Positions 1 to 6,824 of a stretch of 64,000 bases of DNA are shown in pieces. The position numbers and the translations under genes were made by a program. The stretch comes from Streptomyces yangpuensis (lineage in GTDB: Bacteria; Actinomycetota; Actinomycetes; Streptomycetales; Streptomycetaceae), in assembly GCF_001005295.1 (NCBI RefSeq), contig NZ_LBMK01000003.1, positions 264,831 to 328,830 on the forward strand, written 5' to 3'. The notes under the pieces were generated by a model that saw only the letters and a program-made list of their open reading frames with translations, made no database searches and was not told the DNA's origin. How positions within the stretch are numbered: the stretch's first letter is position 1; each line of letters starts with the position of its first letter.

Positions 1-14
1 GTTTCACGTAAGTC
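1..14. other. degenerate parS-like half site at window edge
   Basis: The first 14 bases read GTTTCACGTAAGTC, which matches the parS 14-mer GTTTCACGTGAAAC at 11 of 14 positions, including the whole left half. The right half is degenerate. It lies next to the 3' end of the acetyltransferase gene, about 1.6 kb from the exact parS in parB. It may be a weak or decayed ParB site, or chance. Confidence 0.25.
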
Positions 15-630
15 AGAGAGGCCGTAGTGCCGGCTCCTTGCGCGCGGCTCCCAGCAACCGGTCCAGGGCGAGCTCGACATCTTCCTTCCAGGACAGGGTC
101 GACCTCAGCTCCAGCCGCAGCCGCGGATGGGCCGGATGCGGCCGTACGGTCTTGAAGCCCACCGCCAGGAGATGGTCCGCCGGCAGCAGGCAGGCCGGAC
201 CCTCCCACCGTGCGTCCCCAAACGCCTCGATCGCCCGGAACCCCCTGCGCAGCAGGTCCTTGGCCACCGTCTGCACCATCACGCGGCCCAGCCCCTGCCC
301 CTGATATCCGGGCATGATCCAGGCGGTGATCAGCTGTACGGCGTCCGGTGAGACCGGGCTCGTCGGGAAGGCCGTGGCCCGGGGAACGTACGCCGGCGGC
401 GCGTACAGCACGAAGCCGACCGGGACCTCGTCCACATAGACCACACGGCCGCAGGATCCCCACTCCAGCAGGACAGCGGAGATCCACGCCTCCTTCTCGG
501 TCGCCGAGGTGCCCGCCTTCACGGCTGCCTCACCGCTGACCGGGTCCAGTTCCCAGAAGACGCAGGACCGGCAACGTCGGGGCAGATCCTGAAGGTTGTC
601 CAGCGTGAGTGGTACCAGCCGACGACCCAT
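13..630 (-). CDS. GNAT family N-acetyltransferase
   Basis: A 205-residue protein with a GNAT fold, predicted to move an acetyl group from acetyl-CoA to an unknown amine. The acetyl-CoA pyrophosphate loop reads PGYQGQGLGR at residues 107-116, and a strand with hydrophobic residues (VQLITAWIM) precedes it. The N-terminal part carries a small CRSC motif (residues 20-23) that is not a general GNAT feature. Start at 630 is an ATG, with parB ending about 100 bases upstream in the same direction. A strong inverted repeat (676-717) lies between them, so it is probably transcribed on its own. A GNAT gene next to parB is common in Streptomyces. The substrate cannot be read from the sequence. Confidence 0.85.
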   Translation of the reverse strand: MGRRLVPLTLDNLQDLPRRCRSCVFWELDPVSGEAAVKAGTSATEKEAWISAVLLEWGSCGRVVYVDEVPVGFVLYAPPAYVPRATAFPTSPVSPDAVQLITAWIMPGYQGQGLGRVMVQTVAKDLLRRGFRAIEAFGDARWEGPACLLPADHLLAVGFKTVRPHPAHPRLRLELRSTLSWKEDVELALDRLLGAARKEPALRPL

Positions 631-675
631 GAACGCATCGTATCCACTGGTCCATCGTTCTTCGACAGCACGCGA

Positions 676-717
676 AGGGGCGGATCGCGCCGGTTCACAC
701 CGACAAGATCCGCCCCT
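676..717. terminator. inverted repeat between parB and GNAT gene
   Basis: An 11-bp perfect stem (AGGGGCGGATC at 676-686 and its complement at 707-717) encloses a 20-base loop. It sits directly downstream of the parB stop and upstream of the acetyltransferase start, consistent with an intrinsic-type terminator of the parAB operon. There is no U-tract, as is usual in high-G+C actinomycetes. Confidence 0.6.
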
Positions 718-732
718 CGGCCGACCGGGGGA

Positions 733-1827
733 TCACTCCCCGGAGAGACCCTGATCCAGCACCCGGCCCTCGCCCGGTGCCAACGTCCCCAGGATCCGCT
801 CCAGATCCTCCATCGAAGCGAACTCGACGGTGATCTTGCCCTTCTTCTGGCCGAGATCCACCTTCACCCGGGTCTCGAACCGGTCCGACAGTCGCGTCGC
901 CAGCTCGTTGAGCGCCGGCGAGACCCGGGCTCCCGCACGCGGGCCCTTCGCCTTCACCGCGCTCGAAGGCTCCGAGGCCATCAGTGTCACGATCTCCTCG
1001 ACCGCGCGCACCGACAGTCCCTCGGCGACGATCCGGTGGGCGAGCCGGTCCTGCTCCGCGGAGTCCTCCACCGAGAGCAGCGCACGCGCGTGCCCCGCCG
1101 ACAGCACTCCGGCAGCCACCCGGCGCTGCACCGGCGGCGACAGCTTCAGCAGCCGCAGGGTGTTCGACACCTGGGGACGCGAACGACCGATCCGGTCGGC
1201 CAGCTGGTCGTGCGTGCAGTTGAAGTCCTGGAGCAGCTGGTCGTAGGCCGCGGCTTCTTCCAGCGGGTTGAGCTGAGCCCGGTGCAGGTTCTCCAGGAGG
1301 GCGTCCAGCAGGAGCTTCTCGTCGTCCGTCGCACGGATGATCGCCGGAATGGCCTCGAGCCCAGCCTCCCGGCAGGCGCGCCAGCGCCGCTCACCCATGA
1401 TCAGCTCATAGCGACCGGGGGACGCCTGGCGCACCACCACCGGCTGGAGCAGGCCCACCTCCTGAATGGAGGTGACCAGCTCGGCGAGGGCGTCCTCGTC
1501 GAACACCTCGCGCGGCTGCCGCGGGTTGGGTGTGATCGTGTCCAGGGGAAGCTCCGCGAACGTCGCTCCCGCCACCGGGTTCGCCTCCGGCTCCGGCTCC
1601 GGACCCGGCTCCTCCACCGGAAGGACCGCGAGCGATGTTTCACGTGAAACATCGGCCTGCGCCAGAGCCGCGAGCTTCGCCGCCGCGATCCCGCGCTCGG
1701 ACGTCAGCTCCGGTACCGCCGTCGGGGAGGTGGCACCGGCACTGCTCGTCGGCAGCGTCTTCTCCTGCGGAGCCTGCGGGATCAGTGCAGCGAGCCCCCG
1801 TCCCAGCCCTCTACGTCGCTCGCTCAC
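733..1827 (-). CDS. parB: chromosome partitioning protein ParB
   Basis: A 364-residue ParB/Spo0J-family protein that binds parS, loads as a CTP-dependent clamp and spreads to form the segregation complex near oriC. N-terminal RGLGRGLAALIP is the usual ParA-contacting start. NPRQPR (about 101-106) and GERRWRA (about 145-151) are the conserved ParB/Srx boxes, followed by a helix-turn-helix (QLADRIGRSRPQVSNTLRLL) and a C-terminal dimerisation domain. Start is a GTG at 1827 that overlaps the parA stop by 4 bases (GTGA), indicating translational coupling. An exact parS (1637-1650) is inside the gene and is translated as DVSRETS (residues 59-65), in the variable linker before the conserved core. 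Confidence 0.97.
   Translation of the reverse strand: MSERRRGLGRGLAALIPQAPQEKTLPTSSAGATSPTAVPELTSERGIAAAKLAALAQADVSRETSLAVLPVEEPGPEPEPEANPVAGATFAELPLDTITPNPRQPREVFDEDALAELVTSIQEVGLLQPVVVRQASPGRYELIMGERRWRACREAGLEAIPAIIRATDDEKLLLDALLENLHRAQLNPLEEAAAYDQLLQDFNCTHDQLADRIGRSRPQVSNTLRLLKLSPPVQRRVAAGVLSAGHARALLSVEDSAEQDRLAHRIVAEGLSVRAVEEIVTLMASEPSSAVKAKGPRAGARVSPALNELATRLSDRFETRVKVDLGQKKGKITVEFASMEDLERILGTLAPGEGRVLDQGLSGE
1637..1650. other. parS: parS site inside parB
   Basis: Exact 14-bp parS GTTTCACGTGAAAC, embedded in a 22-bp perfect palindrome (1633-1654). It lies within the parB coding sequence and is read in frame as part of DVSRETS. Confidence 0.95.
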
Positions 1828-2912
1828 TGGATCCCCTCCGCCACACTCTGCGTGCTGTTCATGCCCGCGCCCAGATGGGCGTGCTGGGACTCGTACTGCA
1901 TTCCGACTCCCCGATACGCGATCTCTCGCGCCGCCTCCAGATAGGAGAGGGAACCGCTGGAACCCGGGTCATACGTGAGCACCGTCTGCCCATAGCTCGG
2001 CGCCTCGGAAATGCGCACCGAGCGGGGGATGCTCGTCCGCAGCACCTCCTTGCCGAAGTGGCTGCGCACCTCCTCCGCCACCTGTGATGCCAGCCGGGTC
2101 CTGCCGTCGTACATCGTCAGCAGGATGGTCGACACGTGGAGAGAGGGGTTGAGGTGGGCTCGCACCAGATCGACGTTGCGCAGCAGCTGGCCCAGTCCCT
2201 CCAGCGCGTAGTACTCGCACTGGATCGGAATCAGCACCTCGGCGCCGGCCACCAGGGCGTTCACCGTCAGCAGTCCGAGGGAGGGCGGGCAGTCGATCAG
2301 GATGTAGTCGAGCGGCTGGTCGTACGCCTGGATCGCCCGCTGGAGGCGGCTCTCCCTCGCCACCAGCGACACCAGCTCGATCTCGGCACCCGCCAGATCG
2401 ATCGTGGCCGGAGCGCAGAAGAGGCCCTCGACGTCCACGACCGGCTGGACGACCTCCATGAGCGGTCGGCTGTCCACCAGCACGTGGTAGATGGACGGCA
2501 CATCGGCGTGGTGGTCGATACCCAGGGCGGTGGACGCGTTGCCCTGCGGGTCGAGGTCGACCACGAGGACCCGAGCCCCGTTCAGAGCCAGCGAGGCCGC
2601 CAGGTTCACGGTCGTCGTGGTCTTGCCCACGCCGCCCTTCTGGTTGGCGACCACCATGACACGGGTCTGCTCAGGGCGCGGCATAACCGCACCGGAGCGC
2701 CCCATGGCCTCCACCGCCAGCTGGGCGGCTCTGCCGATGGGGGTCTCGTTGTCTACAAGGGGTGGGGGCGATGTTTCACGTGAAACATCCTCACCCACCT
2801 GTTCAGAGCGGGGACCGGGGACCGGGTCGGCCATCGGCCCCGCGAGGTTGGCGTCGGACCGCACGGTGTCACTCTCCTCGACATCAGGCTCGCGATGAAC
2901 AGAGCCTGCCAT
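1824..2912 (-). CDS. parA: chromosome partitioning ATPase ParA
   Basis: A 362-residue Walker-type ParA ATPase that moves ParB-parS complexes. In sporulating Streptomyces it positions origins along aerial hyphae. The deviant Walker A KGGVGKT is at about residues 92-98, followed by VVDLDPQGNAST and LIDCPPSLG (Walker B), all canonical. I place the start at the ATG at 2912 (MAGSVHREPD), matching the N-terminus I remember for Streptomyces ParA. The reading frame stays open to 3074, but that extension begins inside a parS site (encoding MFHVK) and is probably untranslated leader. A second parS (2773-2786) is inside the gene and encodes DVSRETS at about residues 42-48, in the disordered N-terminal tail. 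It forms an operon with parB. Confidence 0.95.
   Translation of the reverse strand: MAGSVHREPDVEESDTVRSDANLAGPMADPVPGPRSEQVGEDVSRETSPPPLVDNETPIGRAAQLAVEAMGRSGAVMPRPEQTRVMVVANQKGGVGKTTTTVNLAASLALNGARVLVVDLDPQGNASTALGIDHHADVPSIYHVLVDSRPLMEVVQPVVDVEGLFCAPATIDLAGAEIELVSLVARESRLQRAIQAYDQPLDYILIDCPPSLGLLTVNALVAGAEVLIPIQCEYYALEGLGQLLRNVDLVRAHLNPSLHVSTILLTMYDGRTRLASQVAEEVRSHFGKEVLRTSIPRSVRISEAPSYGQTVLTYDPGSSGSLSYLEAAREIAYRGVGMQYESQHAHLGAGMNSTQSVAEGIQ
2773..2786. other. parS: parS site inside parA
   Basis: Exact GTTTCACGTGAAAC, flanked by GCGAT and ATCC. It is translated within parA as DVSRETS, the same peptide as in ParB. Confidence 0.95.
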
Positions 2913-2948
2913 GTCACCGGGGTCGCGAACCAGCGGGGCCCGTACTCC

Positions 2949-2975
2949 TGTGGATGAATCCACCGATGTGGACAA
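2949..2975. promoter_or_regulatory. DnaA box pair in the parAB promoter region
   Basis: TGTGGACAA at 2967-2975 is a perfect consensus DnaA box (TTGTCCACA on the minus strand). TGTGGATGA at 2949-2957 is a weaker one, 18 bases away in the same orientation. They lie 37-63 bases upstream of the chosen parA start, between it and the parS at 3059. This suggests, but does not prove, DnaA binding at the parAB promoter. Confidence 0.5.
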
Positions 2976-3058
2976 CTCCGTCCCCCTTGCGTCCTTGCGC
3001 TGGAGGGGGGACGCAGCCGCACGACCGCGGCTGATGATTCCGTGCAGCAGAGAGCGAC

Positions 3059-3072
3059 GTTTCACGTGAAAC
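3059..3072. other. parS: parS site upstream of parA
   Basis: Exact GTTTCACGTGAAAC in the rsmG-parA intergenic region, about 150 bases upstream of the chosen parA start. It may contribute to ParB autoregulation of parAB as well as to segregation. Confidence 0.93.
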
Positions 3073-3128
3073 ACGATGCCCGGACGGAGTCTTCAGGCCT
3101 CTACGACACTCCGAAATGCATACCTATA

Positions 3129-3162
3129 GGGCCCAACACGGACGAAATCTCCGCGTGGGCCC
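3129..3162 (-). terminator. hairpin downstream of rsmG
   Basis: Arms GGGCCCAACACGGA and TCCGCGTGGGCCC pair with one bulge around a short loop, starting about 16 bases past the rsmG stop. A likely terminator before parA; it lacks a T-run. Confidence 0.5.
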
Positions 3163-3177
3163 CACACAGCCAGCGAA

Positions 3178-3894
3178 TCAACGACGGCGACGAGACCGGC
3201 CGACCCTGGCGGCCTTAGCCCGCTTGGCGGCGAACCTCACTCCACCGGGGCTTTCTCCGACCTCGACCCGGACCACCGTCGACAGCGGGTCCACCAGACC
3301 CTCGCCGACCTGCAGCACCGAGGTCTTCACCACACCGAGCTTCGTCAGCGCCGTCTTCGCCGACACCAGCTCCTCCTCGGCGGTGTCGCCCTTGAGCGCC
3401 AGCATCTCTCCGTACGGACGCAGCAGGGGAACACCCCAGCCGGCCAGCCGGTCCAGCGGAGCCACCGCACGTGCCGTCACCACGTGCACCGGCTGCAGCT
3501 TGCCGAGGACCTCCTCGGCCCGCCCGCGCACCACCGTGACGTGGTCGAGGCCGAGCAGTTCCACGGCCTCCTGGAGAAAGGTCGTCCGCCGGAGCAGCGG
3601 CTCAAGCAGTGTGATCTTGAGATCCCGTCGCACCAGGGCGAGCGGGATACCGGGCAGGCCCGCGCCCGAGCCCACGTCGCACACCGTGACGCCCTGGGGC
3701 ACCACCTCCGACAGCACTGCACAGTTCAACAGGTGCCGCTCCCACAGCCGCGGCACCTCGCGCGGCCCGATCAGGCCGCGCTTGACTCCCGCGTCCGCGA
3801 GCAGCTCCGCGTACCGCACAGCTTCCGGGAAAAACTCACCGAACACCGCGCGCGCCTCTTCGGGCGCCTCGGGAAGCTCAGCTGCCTCCGTCAC
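3178..3894 (-). CDS. rsmG: 16S rRNA (guanine527-N7)-methyltransferase RsmG
   Basis: A 238-residue RsmG/GidB protein that uses S-adenosylmethionine to methylate N7 of G527 in the 530 loop of 16S rRNA. Loss of this activity gives low-level streptomycin resistance and raised antibiotic production in Streptomyces. The SAM-binding motif VCDVGSGAGLPGIPLAL is in the first half, and the N-terminal helix AVRYAELLADAGVKRGLIGPRE plus RLWERHLLNC are family signatures. The C-terminus is basic (RVGRSRRRR). Start at 3894 is a GTG (VTEAAELPEA). It lies between jag and parA, as in most actinobacteria, but a terminator-like hairpin (3975-4007) separates it from jag, so it probably has its own promoter. Confidence 0.95.
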   Translation of the reverse strand: MTEAAELPEAPEEARAVFGEFFPEAVRYAELLADAGVKRGLIGPREVPRLWERHLLNCAVLSEVVPQGVTVCDVGSGAGLPGIPLALVRRDLKITLLEPLLRRTTFLQEAVELLGLDHVTVVRGRAEEVLGKLQPVHVVTARAVAPLDRLAGWGVPLLRPYGEMLALKGDTAEEELVSAKTALTKLGVVKTSVLQVGEGLVDPLSTVVRVEVGESPGGVRFAAKRAKAARVGRSRRRR

Positions 3895-3974
3895 GGGACC
3901 GTCCTTCCGTACCTCGTGGCCTTGCGGACCACGTATTCAAGATGCCGCGTCGTTCACATGCCAGGCTGACAAAC

Positions 3975-4007
3975 TTCGGCCCCGCCTGCGACACAGACGG
4001 GGCCGAA
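3975..4007 (-). terminator. terminator of the rpmH-rnpA-yidD-yidC-jag operon
   Basis: A 10-bp perfect stem (TTCGGCCCCG / CGGGGCCGAA) with a 13-base loop begins 16 bases beyond the jag stop. On the minus strand it is followed by a modest T-containing stretch (GTTTGTC). Confidence 0.7.
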
Positions 4008-4022
4008 CACTCATGCCGGCGA

Positions 4023-4535
4023 TCAGGCCGGGAGCACAACGACGAAGCGCTGCGGCTCCTCGCCCTCGGACTCGCTCCGCAGACCGGCGGCCGCCACGGC
4101 GTCGTGGACGACCTTCCGCTCGAACGGGGTCATCGGAGCCAGCTTCAGCGGCTCGCCGGACGCCTTCACGTCCGCCGCCGCCTTCGCGCCCAGGGCCGCC
4201 AGTTCCTCGCGCTTCTTCGCACGGAACCCGGCGATGTCGAGCATCAGCCGGCTGCGGTCCCCGGTCTCCCGGTGGACGGCCAGGCGGGTCAGCTCCTGCA
4301 GGGCCTCCAGGACCTCACCGTCGCGGCCCACGAGCTTCTGCAGGTCGCGGCTGGCGGAGTCACTGACGATCGACACCGCGGCGCGGTCGGCCTCGACGTC
4401 CATGTCGATGTCGCCGTCCAGGTCTGCGATGTCCAGCAGACCCTCCAGGTAGTCGGCCGCGATCTCACCCTCCTGCTCGAGGCGGGTCAGGGTGTCGCCA
4501 CTCTCAGCGGCGGCGGTGGTGGTGCCTTCCGTCAC
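4023..4535 (-). CDS. jag: Jag/KhpB-like RNA-binding protein (KH-R3H)
   Basis: A 170-residue single-stranded nucleic-acid-binding protein of the Jag/SpoIIIJ-associated (KhpB) family. The central KH-type region (LQKLVGRDGEVLEALQELTRLAV) binds RNA. The C-terminal R3H domain contains the family pattern RxxxH-like APMTPFERKVVHDAVA. The acidic N-terminal part (residues 1-75) replaces the Jag-N domain seen in firmicutes. The gene starts 15 bases after yidC and is the last gene of the rpmH operon, a position conserved across Gram-positive bacteria. In other bacteria KhpB influences cell elongation and small-RNA stability; which applies here is not visible. Confidence 0.92.
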   Translation of the reverse strand: MTEGTTTAAAESGDTLTRLEQEGEIAADYLEGLLDIADLDGDIDMDVEADRAAVSIVSDSASRDLQKLVGRDGEVLEALQELTRLAVHRETGDRSRLMLDIAGFRAKKREELAALGAKAAADVKASGEPLKLAPMTPFERKVVHDAVAAAGLRSESEGEEPQRFVVVLPA

Positions 4536-4550
4536 GGGAGGGACTCCTTC

Positions 4551-5654
4551 TTACTTCTTGGGAGAGGGCTTGCTGGGCGTCTGGCGCTTCGACTTCGTCT
4601 GCCGCTTCGGCTGCTGCCGCTTCGCGGCACCACCGCTCGCGGCATCCGCGTCCGCCGTGGCCTCGGAACTCTTGATCACGGAACCATCCGCCTGAGCGGC
4701 CAGGCCCTGCTTGGACAGCGCCGTGATGAACTTCCGCTCGATGTCGTTGCGGTCCGGGCCCTTGGCCACGATGGCAGCGACGGTCTTCTTCTTGCCCCGG
4801 CCCTTGACCTCACCGTGCGAGGTGGCGTGCTTGAGCAGCCGCGTCAGGTACTGGTCCTGCGCCTTGCTGCCCGGCGTCGGGTTCTGGTTGATCACGTACA
4901 TCTGCTGACCCATGGTCCAGACGTTGGTGGTCAGCCAGTAGACGAGGACACCGACGGGGAAGTTGATACCCATGACCGCGAAGATCACCGGGAAGATGTA
5001 CATCAGCATCTTCTGCTGCTGCATGAAGGGCGTCTTGACCGAGAGGTCGACGTTCTTCTGCATCAGCTGACGCTGGGTGTAGAACTGCGACAGCGACATC
5101 AGGACGATCATGACCGCGGTCACGATCCGGACGTCCGTCAGCGAGGCGCCGAGCGCGGCGACCTTCTCGGAGCTGTCCATGAACTTGGCGGCGATCGGCG
5201 CGCCGAAGATCTTGGCCTCACGAGCGCTGTCGACGAGCTGCTGGTTCAGGACGCCGATGGTCTTGCCGTCGGCGATGTTCGCCAGCACGTGGTAGAGCGC
5301 GAAGAAGAACGGCGACTGCGCCAGGATGGGAAGGCACGAGGAGAGCGGGTTGGTACCCGTCTCCTTGTACAGCTTCATCATCTCTTCGGACTGACGCTGC
5401 TTGTCGTTCTTGTAGCGCTCCTGGATCGCCTTCATCTTCGGCTGGAGCGCCTGCATGCCACGCGTCGCCTTGATCTGCTTCACGAAGAGCGGGATCAGGC
5501 AGATACGGATCAAGATCACCAGGGACACGATGGACAAGCCCCAGGCCCAGCCGCTGTCCGGCCCGAAGATCGCCCCGTACAGCGAGTGGAACTGGACGAT
5601 GATCCAGGAAACGGGTGTGGTGATAAAGCTGAACAGACCGGCGATCGTGTCCAC
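4551..5654 (-). CDS. yidC: membrane protein insertase YidC
   Basis: A 367-residue YidC/Oxa1/Alb3 insertase that places membrane proteins into the cytoplasmic membrane, alone or with SecYEG. There is an N-terminal membrane segment, then the conserved amphipathic region with a groove arginine in VILIRICLIPLFVKQIK. The cytoplasmic coiled hairpin follows (MQALQPKMKAIQERYKNDKQRQSEEMMKLYKE), then TNPLSSCLPILAQSPFFFALYHVL and two further membrane segments near residues 190-260. The C-terminal tail of about 100 residues is very basic (KRQQPKRQTKSKRQ), as in other actinobacterial YidC, and probably contacts the ribosome. yidD ends 3 bases upstream, indicating tight coupling. Confidence 0.96.
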   Translation of the reverse strand: MDTIAGLFSFITTPVSWIIVQFHSLYGAIFGPDSGWAWGLSIVSLVILIRICLIPLFVKQIKATRGMQALQPKMKAIQERYKNDKQRQSEEMMKLYKETGTNPLSSCLPILAQSPFFFALYHVLANIADGKTIGVLNQQLVDSAREAKIFGAPIAAKFMDSSEKVAALGASLTDVRIVTAVMIVLMSLSQFYTQRQLMQKNVDLSVKTPFMQQQKMLMYIFPVIFAVMGINFPVGVLVYWLTTNVWTMGQQMYVINQNPTPGSKAQDQYLTRLLKHATSHGEVKGRGKKKTVAAIVAKGPDRNDIERKFITALSKQGLAAQADGSVIKSSEATADADAASGGAAKRQQPKRQTKSKRQTPSKPSPKK

Positions 5655-5657
5655 TAA

Positions 5658-5939
5658 TCAGGCTCCTTGAGCATTGCGAGATCTACGCAACGCACTGCGC
5701 AGCTGCTCGTGCCAACGCGGGCGTTTACGGGGTGGGACATGGTCCACGCCACCCGGCGACCACGGATTGCACCGCAGGATCCGCCAGGCGGTCAGCGCTG
5801 TCCCCTTCACCGCACCATGCCGGTCGATGGCCGTGTACCCGTAGTGCGAACACGACGGGTAGTAGCGGCACACCGGCCCGAGCAGCGGACTGATCGTCCA
5901 CTGGTACAGCTTGATCAAAGCGAGCAGCGGGTACTTCAT
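5658..5939 (-). CDS. yidD: membrane protein insertion efficiency factor YidD
   Basis: A 93-residue protein of the YidD (haemolytic-domain) family, thought to assist YidC-dependent membrane insertion. Signature motifs are CRYYPSCSHYG at about residues 24-34 and RCNPWSPGGVDHVP at about 56-69. The N-terminal LLALIKLYQWTISPLLGP is the amphipathic membrane-associated helix. Its ATG overlaps the rnpA stop by 4 bases (5936-5939), and its stop is 3 bases from yidC. The basic C-terminus is of normal length for actinobacteria. Confidence 0.95.
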   Translation of the reverse strand: MKYPLLALIKLYQWTISPLLGPVCRYYPSCSHYGYTAIDRHGAVKGTALTAWRILRCNPWSPGGVDHVPPRKRPRWHEQLRSALRRSRNAQGA

Positions 5940-6310
5940 CGAGCCACGCCTCCCAGGAGCCGCACCAGAGCGGCATCCAGGTCCCGGGCCAGTTCGTCGG
6001 GGCCGGCTTCGCCCGCTCCGGGCAACGCTCGTACCACCACCAGGCTACCGGCGGGCAGCTGCGACAGCCGCTCGCGGACCAGATGGCGAAGACGGCGCTT
6101 CACCCGGTTCCGTATGACGGCATTGCCGACGGCCTTGCTGACGACGAAACCCGCACGCGACGAGGGATCGATCTCCCCCGACTCGTGCGGGTCCGTTGCA
6201 CCGCTTGTACGTAGGTGGACGACGAGGAGTGGGCGACCGGCCCGGCGTCCTCGGCGTACCGCGCTCGCGAAGTCCTCGCGCCGCCTCAGCCGATTCTCGG
6301 GAGACAGCAC
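5936..6310 (-). CDS. rnpA: ribonuclease P protein component
   Basis: A 124-residue protein subunit of RNase P, which assists the catalytic RNA in maturing tRNA 5' ends. The start MLSPENRLRRREDFASAVRRG and the RNR motif region (NAVIRNRVKRRLRHLVRE, about residues 63-80) are diagnostic and form the RNA-binding surface. Start is a GTG at 6310, 21 bases after the rpmH stop. It overlaps yidD by 4 bases. Co-transcription with rpmH is nearly universal in bacteria. Confidence 0.96.
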   Translation of the reverse strand: MLSPENRLRRREDFASAVRRGRRAGRPLLVVHLRTSGATDPHESGEIDPSSRAGFVVSKAVGNAVIRNRVKRRLRHLVRERLSQLPAGSLVVVRALPGAGEAGPDELARDLDAALVRLLGGVAR

Positions 6311-6331
6311 GATGTCACGACCTGCGCGCTG

Positions 6332-6469
6332 TTACGCGGAAAGGGCGGCGCGGCCCTTGGAACGACGGTTCGCGAGGATCGCGCGACCGGCACGGGTACG
6401 CATCCGCAGGCGGAAGCCGTGGGTCTTGGCACGACGGCGGTTGTTCGGCTGGAAGGTGCGCTTGCTCAC
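6332..6469 (-). CDS. rpmH: 50S ribosomal protein L34
   Basis: A 45-residue L34 protein. The translation MSKRTFQPNNRRRAKTHGFR is followed by the R-rich body and ends in KGRAALSA with a TAA stop, a textbook L34. It begins with GTG at 6469 and heads the operon rpmH-rnpA-yidD-yidC-jag, running away from dnaA. The 355 bases between its start and the dnaA start hold the divergent promoters. Confidence 0.97.
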   Translation of the reverse strand: MSKRTFQPNNRRRAKTHGFRLRMRTRAGRAILANRRSKGRAALSA

Positions 6470-6824
6470 TCGGGGGCTCCAGAGAATGAATCGTTGTGGC
6501 GGGACATCGCCTGGCTGTCACCGTGCGCCCACGAGGAAACTCGCGTGTTCGCCCGAGTGGCACCGCTAATTGATCACTATCAGTGACCTTCGCCCATCGG
6601 TAGGCAGGCGGCAGCAGCCATCGACAACTCGACCTCGTTACGGTACGCGCGGCTACGCCATCCGGTCAAACCGAGCCTGCCCGACCCCGCACTGTGCACA
6701 GGCTGTGGACAACGACTTGAACCACGGCCTCTGGCCTGACTACCGTTGCCTGACCCCGGATTTTTTGTCCCGACCGTCCCAAAGAACCACACATTCGTGG
6801 GACCCCTGTGAGAGAGCGTGCTCT
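6470..6824. promoter_or_regulatory. rpmH-dnaA divergent regulatory region
   Basis: 355 bases without a gene. It contains a small dyad TCACT-atc-AGTGA (6574-6586). A perfect DnaA box lies at 6704-6712 (TGTGGACAA), with an adjacent weaker TGTGCACAG (6693-6701). A good sigma-70-like promoter for dnaA follows: TTGAAC (6717-6722), 18-base spacer, TACCGT (6741-6746). The box immediately upstream of the -35 fits autoregulation of dnaA by DnaA, known in Streptomyces. I see no clear promoter for rpmH. Confidence 0.65.

Noticed and set aside
1401..3074. Short frames and N-terminal extensions starting MFHVK
   Set aside because: They are created by the parS palindrome, which contains a start-like ATG context and reads FHVK; not translated starts.
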